NCBI GenBank assembly: GCA_026713745.1
Contig: JAPONU010000102.1
Span: 1-10,641 of the forward strand
Origin: a bacterium
GTDB lineage: Bacteria > Actinomycetota > Acidimicrobiia > Acidimicrobiales > CATQHL01
Direction of reading: 5' to 3'
DNA: 10,641 nt
Positions 6,159 to 10,641 of this stretch are shown in pieces. Each line of letters starts with the position of its first letter. Position 1 is the stretch's first letter. The notes beneath the pieces are model-generated. The model did not search any database. It saw only the letters and a list, made by a program, of their open reading frames with translations, and was not told the origin of the DNA. The translations under genes and the position numbers were made by a program.

Positions 6159-7292
6159 CTATCCGTCGGCGGGTGCCGGTGTCGCCGCGGGGCTGACGAC
6201 GTCGATCTCGGGTGTCGTTGCGTCGGCGGGCACCAGACCCAGGTCGCGCAGCCAGAAGAACGCGAACTTGTGCGTTTCGGCCTCCTGGTCGCTGATGTAG
6301 ACCGACGGCACGATCCAGTCGTGCTCTTGGACGTAGTCGGTGAGCCAGGCGATCTCGGCGTCGCTCTCGACGGAGAAAAGATGCCGGTAGTCGGCCACGA
6401 TCTGCGCCTTGTCCTGCTTCCAGGCGGCCAGGCCCTCCTCCCACAGGCCGAGCAGGGCGTCGGCCGCCTCGCTGTTGGCCGCGTGCCAACCGGCGCCGGC
6501 GACGAAGGCGTCGGCGATGGTCCCCAACTCCCCCTCGAAGCCCCTCCCGCCGGAGAGTCCCGTCGTGTACAGCTCCGAGGCGGACATACCGTCGTAGAGC
6601 GCCCGCAGCCGGCCGGCGGCGAGCAGCGGCACGCTGTAGTCGGGTGTGCAGATGCAGGCGTCCACGTCGCCGCGCATCACCAGGTCGGCCACGCTGGCCG
6701 GCTCGACGGTCACCAGGTCGAAGTCGGCGCTGCCCTCGCTGAAGTCCAGGTCGTAGAAGGTCTCGGCGACGAGCGCCCACAGCAGGCTCGAGGCCAGTGA
6801 ACTGTCCACGGCGATGCGACGCTCCACGAGATCTTCGAGATTCTCGGCCCGGGAGGTGCGCGGCACCGCCAGGATGCTGCGGTCGGTGGTGTACTTGCCG
6901 ATGATCACCGGGGTGCGTCCGGGCTGCTCGACGAACTTCGGCGCGTCGAGTGCGTTGATGACCACCACGTCGGCGTGCCCGCCGGCGAAAGCGGCGAACT
7001 GGTCGAACGCGTTGGAGACCTCGATACGGATGTTGTGGTCCCGCTCCCAGGCGGCGCGTGTGCCGGAATCCTCCAGCCACTGCCAGATCGGGTCGGGCGC
7101 CAGGGCGAGGCGGATCACGGTGGGCTCCGCCGACGGGGGCTGCTCGGGCGCCGCCCCGACACCGGCGACTGTGGTGCCCGTGGACAGGTTGGAGACCGCT
7201 CCTCCTCCGCCACCGGCGCACGCCGACGCCACGAGGGCGGCCACGAGCGCTGCGGCGAGCGCGATCGGGCGGGAACGTCCGTCGGTTCTCAC
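6159..7292 (-). CDS. ABC substrate-binding lipoprotein, NMT1/SsuA/TauA-like
   Basis: A 377-residue lipoprotein that would capture the substrate outside the membrane and hand it to the two permeases. The signal peptide has Arg residues at 2, 6 and 8, then ALAAALVAALVASAC with lipid-anchor Cys at 25, followed by a Gly linker. The mature part fits a type 2 periplasmic binding fold of the NMT1/THI5 and SsuA/TauA kind: VIRLALAPDPIWQW, then FDQFAAFAGGHADVVVINAL (a segment typical of the 'vulnerable to binding' lobe), VIIGKYTTDRS, ENLEDLVERRIAVDSSLASS and a late VADAFVAG-like helix. The C-terminus (residues about 362-377) is Ala/Pro-rich. GTG at 7292 follows GGAG by 7 nt and lies 4 nt after the stop of the upstream gene. 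The ligand class (nitrate, sulfonate, thiamine precursor, aromatic or other) cannot be told from sequence. Confidence 0.88.
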   Translation of the reverse strand: MRTDGRSRPIALAAALVAALVASACAGGGGGAVSNLSTGTTVAGVGAAPEQPPSAEPTVIRLALAPDPIWQWLEDSGTRAAWERDHNIRIEVSNAFDQFAAFAGGHADVVVINALDAPKFVEQPGRTPVIIGKYTTDRSILAVPRTSRAENLEDLVERRIAVDSSLASSLLWALVAETFYDLDFSEGSADFDLVTVEPASVADLVMRGDVDACICTPDYSVPLLAAGRLRALYDGMSASELYTTGLSGGRGFEGELGTIADAFVAGAGWHAANSEAADALLGLWEEGLAAWKQDKAQIVADYRHLFSVESDAEIAWLTDYVQEHDWIVPSVYISDQEAETHKFAFFWLRDLGLVPADATTPEIDVVSPAATPAPADG

Positions 7293-7296
7293 GTCG

Positions 7297-8931
7297 CTAC
7301 TCCGTTCGGCCGGCGTCGGCGGCCGCCGTCGCCGCCTGGAACCATCCGGTGAGGGGGCGCATGCATCCCCAGTCGTTGAGCACGCAGGCCGGGTCGGCGC
7401 TCAGCACCCGGAAGCTGTCCGAGCCGTACGGGTCACCGGGCGTGAAGCGCACGAGGGCACCGTTGGCAACCCGGTAGCTGGTGTCGCCGAGCGCGGCCCG
7501 CAGCGACTCGCGGTCCAGCGGTCCGTTCACCCGCGAGACGGCGCTGAACAGGACGTCCAGGTAGTCGCAGGTGGCGGTCATGACGTTCCAGGCGTCGGTG
7601 TGGAACCGGTGCGAGAAGGGCTCGGCCGCGGTGCCGGTGTTGCGCAGGCTGAGACATCCCCGGTCGAGGCCGTCGATGGGGTCGTCCGCGGCGCGCCGCG
7701 AGCTGATCTGCACCAGGTTCTGGCCCTGCGCCTCCGGAGCGTCCACGAGCACGATCAGCGAGAACTGGGAGTCGTTGGTGATCCACTTCGGGTACCACCC
7801 GATGAGTTCGGCGGCCCGCATGAGGTTGCGCACGGCATCCCAGGAGGCCGTCGCCACGACGGTCGTGACGCCGGCGTCGCGCATGGCGGCGGCGGTGTCG
7901 AGGAAGTAGCCGCGCACGCCGGCGAGCAGTTGGCCGAACTCGGGAGGCAGAGCGCCGACCGCGCCGGCGAAGACGGTGTCGTCGGGGTGGAAGAGTTGGC
8001 CGCCGGCTTCGCGGAACTGCTCCTCGATCACGACGACGGCCGTGCCGTAGAGCGTTTCGGGCACCGCGGCGGAGGCCGCGACCTGCAGGCCGAGGCCGGC
8101 GCTGGCTCCCTCGAACGTCGCCTGAAGGGACTCGGCGGCTGCGTCGGCGGAATAGAGCAGGCCGACGCCGTCGGCGCCGGTCAGCACGCCCGCGTCGACG
8201 GCGGTCCGCAGACCGTTGTCGAGCAGGAACTCCAGCGACCCGTGGTCGACGAGCAGGAGCCCGCCGGCGGCGTCGAAGAGAGACTCGGGGAACTGGCTGT
8301 AGAGGCCGATCGTGGGGATCTGCGCCGCGATGGTCCCGCATTGCGCGATGGGGTCGCTGAGAGCGAACGCGAACAGCACGAGCGGTTGGCGCTGGGCCAG
8401 GTCGGCGCAGATGGCCCCGAGGTCCTCGGCGATGTTGGTGAAGCCGTACTCGTAGAAGCGGAACTCCAGACAGTTGCCGTTGACGCCGCCGAGACTGTTG
8501 ACCCTGTTGATGTAGGCATCGAAGATGCGGTCGGCCTTGTCGAAGACCAGGGCGCCGAGGCCGATCTCGCCGAGCTTCCCCACGTCGGGGGCGACGACGG
8601 CGATCGTGTGGGCCTCGGTGGCGCCGGGGGCGCCGGGGGCGGGGCACGGTTCGCCGGCCACGAGCGTGCCGCCGGCTTCGGTGATCCCCTCGCCGGGCCG
8701 GGAGGCGAGGGCCGCCGCGTTGGCCTCGGCGACCTGCTCGGGCACCGTGACGGCGATGCCGCCCTGCTGAGCCGGCTCGGACGCGTCGCCTCCTCCCCCG
8801 CAGGCTGCCGCCAGGACAGCGACGGCGCCGAGGCTCGCCACCGCCGAGAGGGCGCGCCTCGGGCGGGACGAACCGTGGCGGGCCGATGCGGACACGCGCC
8901 TGTTCGAGGGGGCGGCGATTCCAGGTGTCAT
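7297..8931 (-). CDS. LivK-like (type 1 fold) substrate-binding lipoprotein
   Basis: A 544-residue lipoprotein, longer than the usual 370-430 of LivK proteins. The signal has a long basic n-region, then VASLGAVAVLAAAC with Cys at 44. After an extended linker with CPAPGAPG, the fold begins HTIAVVAPDVGKLGEIGLGA, then FDAYINRVNSLGGVNGNCLEFRFYEYG (a branched-chain amino acid/ligand receptor hallmark: a mid-lobe NSLGGVNG turn), repeated VGLLYSADAAAES and TVVATASWDAVRNLMRAA lobes, and a late FRVLSADPACVLNDWGCM. About ten Cys suggest disulfides. ATG at 8931 abuts the TGA of the upstream gene (TGAATG) with GAGG 6 nt before it. No LivH, M, G or F partner is visible here, so it may serve the NitT/TauT-type transporter downstream or act as a sensor or auxiliary receptor. 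Confidence 0.85.
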   Translation of the reverse strand: MTPGIAAPSNRRVSASARHGSSRPRRALSAVASLGAVAVLAAACGGGGDASEPAQQGGIAVTVPEQVAEANAAALASRPGEGITEAGGTLVAGEPCPAPGAPGATEAHTIAVVAPDVGKLGEIGLGALVFDKADRIFDAYINRVNSLGGVNGNCLEFRFYEYGFTNIAEDLGAICADLAQRQPLVLFAFALSDPIAQCGTIAAQIPTIGLYSQFPESLFDAAGGLLLVDHGSLEFLLDNGLRTAVDAGVLTGADGVGLLYSADAAAESLQATFEGASAGLGLQVAASAAVPETLYGTAVVVIEEQFREAGGQLFHPDDTVFAGAVGALPPEFGQLLAGVRGYFLDTAAAMRDAGVTTVVATASWDAVRNLMRAAELIGWYPKWITNDSQFSLIVLVDAPEAQGQNLVQISSRRAADDPIDGLDRGCLSLRNTGTAAEPFSHRFHTDAWNVMTATCDYLDVLFSAVSRVNGPLDRESLRAALGDTSYRVANGALVRFTPGDPYGSDSFRVLSADPACVLNDWGCMRPLTGWFQAATAAADAGRTE

Positions 8932-10641
8932 TCAGAACCTCGAAGTGCCTTGCGGGCCCTCGGCGGCCTCGCTCAGCAAGTAGGCCAGTTCGGGCCTCAT
9001 TGCCTGGGTTGCGACGATGTTGACGGCGATGGGGTGGACGACGGCACGGGAGTGCTCATCGACGTGGATCCGCCACGGCCAGCGGGCGGCCGCCGAGGAC
9101 GTCGCACCCACGAGCATCAGGCGGGAGCCCGGCGTGGTGGCGATCTGCCCGGCGCGCTGGAAGAGCAGGTCGTTGCCCGGCCCGACGACGAGCACGTCGA
9201 ACGATCCGGGGGTGCCGTGAGCCGGCGAGTGGGCCGTCGACAGGAGATGTTCGAGTTGGGGCGAGTCGAATCTGGTGGCGTGGATGCGTTCCCAGCCGGG
9301 CCCGGAGGGCGAGTTGACCCCGATGGTGATGATCCGGATGTCGCCGGCCAGCGGCGAGGAGCCAAGCGTCTCGACGATCGAGGTCAGCAGGCTCGCGGTG
9401 GGGCCGCCGGCTCCCGAGACCGCCAGGCAGCCGATCTCCTGGATATTGATCAGCAGCGGACCTTCGGCCGTGTCGCCCACGGGCACGAGAGCCGGACACA
9501 GTGACGGACCCTGGCCCACGGCGTCGAGTTGTTCGACCGTCACGCCGCGGGGCAGTTCGAGGACGTAGCCACCCGAAACCGACTGCCAACCCTCGGGAGC
9601 TTCGACTGGCTGGTCGAGCAGCACCTCGAAACCGTAGGTGCCGGTGCGGACGCACACGACACGGGGCTTCGGCCTGAGTTGGGCGATGGTCACCGCTCGC
9701 AGGTGGCGCATAGCCGCCTCGATGATCCGCAGCGAGTCCATCCGGGCGGTCTGCTCGAGAGACAGTTCGAGCGGATCGGGGATGCTGTCGCCCCGCCTGG
9801 CGCCGCGACGCCGCCGCAACCGCCCGAGTTGCCACAACATCATGGCGTCGCCGATGGCGGTGCCGGCCAGAGCGCGCTGCGTCGAGGCGACGACCTGCTC
9901 CACGGGCATCTCCGCCGACGGGGAGACATCGGTGACCGACGGCATGAAGGCCGGCAGCGGCGGAGCCTCCGCCTCGGGGCCGGCAAGGGTCTCGGGTTCG
10001 ATCGGCCCCAGATCGGGCATGCCCGGCATGGGCGCGAAGTCCGGGGCGGGGGTCGTCGGAGGCTCGTACCGCGGCGGCTCGGGAGGTTCGGGAGCCTCGT
10101 AGGCGGGTGGCGGCGCCGGCGGCTGGGCCGGCGGCTCGTAGGCCGGCTGCGGAGGCGCCGGGGGTGGCGGAGCCTCGTAGGCCGGTTGCGGAGGCGCCGG
10201 GGGTGGCGATGGGGCCGGCGCCTCATAGGCCGGCCGAGGCGGCTCGTGCACCGGCGGGGCCGGCGCCTCATAAGTCGGCCGCGACGGCTGCTCCGGGAAC
10301 GGCGGCGGCTCGTAGACCGCGGGCGCCTCGACCTCGACGGGTTCGACATCGGGAACCGGCTCCGACACCGGCGGCTCAACAACGCCAACCGGCTCCGGCA
10401 CCGGCTCGAACGGACCGGCGGCCACAGGCACCTCGGACACCGGCGGCTCGACAACGCCGACTGGCTCGGACGGTTCGGCGGGCGCCGGAGTCTCCACCGG
10501 CCCATAGCCACGCACCAACCACTCCTCAGCGGCCGCAGGCGGGGGCACGGCTTCGTACCGGGGCGGCTCCGCCGGAGGGGGCTCCCCAGCGGCGGGCGAC
10601 GGCTCGGGGAATGGCGGCCTCTCGTGCGCCGCCGGCGGCTC
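8932..10641 (-). CDS. Pro-rich stalk protein with LysM/BTAD-type C-terminal module (5' partial)
   Basis: The frame is open through the right edge, giving 569 residues in the window with no start seen; the GTG at 10548 is internal because the same Pro/Glu text continues upstream. About 230 residues are Pro/Glu/Ala/Tyr-rich with repeated YEAP/YEPP motifs. Next come ALAGTAIGDAMMLWQLGRLRRRR (a short hydrophobic patch followed by Arg), a helix-rich segment, and a fold with VVCVRTGTYGFEVLLD, GPLLINIQEIGCLAVSGAGG, DIRIITIGV, DVLVVGPGND and WRIHVDEHSRAVVHPIAV. In my knowledge this order matches the region preceding the BTAD domain in actinobacterial LysM/BTAD proteins, often near Tad-pilus genes; here the protein ends where BTAD would begin. 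The GAGGPTAS loop sits where FtsK-like proteins carry Walker A but lacks the Lys. Function unknown; family call is inference. Confidence 0.7.
   Translation of the reverse strand, partial: EPPAAHERPPFPEPSPAAGEPPPAEPPRYEAVPPPAAAEEWLVRGYGPVETPAPAEPSEPVGVVEPPVSEVPVAAGPFEPVPEPVGVVEPPVSEPVPDVEPVEVEAPAVYEPPPFPEQPSRPTYEAPAPPVHEPPRPAYEAPAPSPPPAPPQPAYEAPPPPAPPQPAYEPPAQPPAPPPAYEAPEPPEPPRYEPPTTPAPDFAPMPGMPDLGPIEPETLAGPEAEAPPLPAFMPSVTDVSPSAEMPVEQVVASTQRALAGTAIGDAMMLWQLGRLRRRRGARRGDSIPDPLELSLEQTARMDSLRIIEAAMRHLRAVTIAQLRPKPRVVCVRTGTYGFEVLLDQPVEAPEGWQSVSGGYVLELPRGVTVEQLDAVGQGPSLCPALVPVGDTAEGPLLINIQEIGCLAVSGAGGPTASLLTSIVETLGSSPLAGDIRIITIGVNSPSGPGWERIHATRFDSPQLEHLLSTAHSPAHGTPGSFDVLVVGPGNDLLFQRAGQIATTPGSRLMLVGATSSAAARWPWRIHVDEHSRAVVHPIAVNIVATQAMRPELAYLLSEAAEGPQGTSRF
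9949..10641 (-). repeat. Pro/Glu/Tyr-rich coding repeats
   Basis: Imperfect in-frame repeats give YEAP or YEPP about every 13-20 residues (for example PTYEAP, PAYEAP, PAYEPP, PRYEPP), plus two copies of PVGVVEPPVSE. The DNA shows repeated GGCTCGTAGGCCGG and GGCGCCTCATA patches. This is a likely extended stalk or wall-spanning segment, and it continues past the window edge. Confidence 0.85.

Noticed and set aside
6814..9504. 896-codon plus-strand open frame
   Set aside because: It is antisense to both substrate-binding genes and part of the right-edge gene. Its Gly/Arg/Val/Glu-rich composition is typical of high-GC shadows, while the minus strand carries clear families with lipoboxes and ribosome sites.

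Overview
The window is very GC-rich, uses many GTG starts, and encodes several lipoproteins. Its right-edge protein carries a module I associate with actinobacterial LysM/BTAD-type proteins. I infer an uncultured-type actinomycete, perhaps Acidimicrobiia-like; the taxon is not proven. Every gene I can support is on the minus strand, so the reading order runs from right to left. The long plus-strand open frames are high-GC shadows.

Right to left: (1) a 5'-partial protein with a Pro/Glu/Ala/Tyr-rich stalk and a C-terminal domain with a P-loop-like but lysine-less loop (8932-10641). (2) A five-gene ABC transporter block: a LivK-like (type 1 fold) lipoprotein, an NMT1/SsuA-like (type 2 fold) lipoprotein, two permeases and one ATPase. 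Gene junctions are abutting, 4 nt apart, 11 nt apart, a 4-nt ATGA overlap, and 45 nt apart. Most starts have a clear Shine-Dalgarno, so the block looks like one operon and may be co-transcribed with gene 1. (3) A 364-bp gap (3238-3601) filled mainly by a palindromic ATTCCGGC/GCCGGAAT element and about 12 tandem 21-bp units. (4) A lipoprotein with a GDPGA-repeat linker, whose leader looks cut short next to that repeat. (5) A run of four exact 71-bp tandem repeats. (6) A large Cys-rich secreted protein of unknown function that runs off the left edge.

The most striking feature is the 71-bp repeat. Each unit encodes a complete 24-codon ORF starting GTG and ending TGA, and each stop overlaps the next start as GTGA. 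The lipoprotein stop, four mini-ORFs and the start of the Cys-rich gene therefore form one chain of six ORFs joined by five identical 4-nt overlaps. Because each unit closes its own frame, gain or loss of a unit would leave the chain intact. This could be a translational-coupling cascade or an expanding leader repeat; it could also be a neutral duplication of a start/stop junction. Sequence alone cannot decide.
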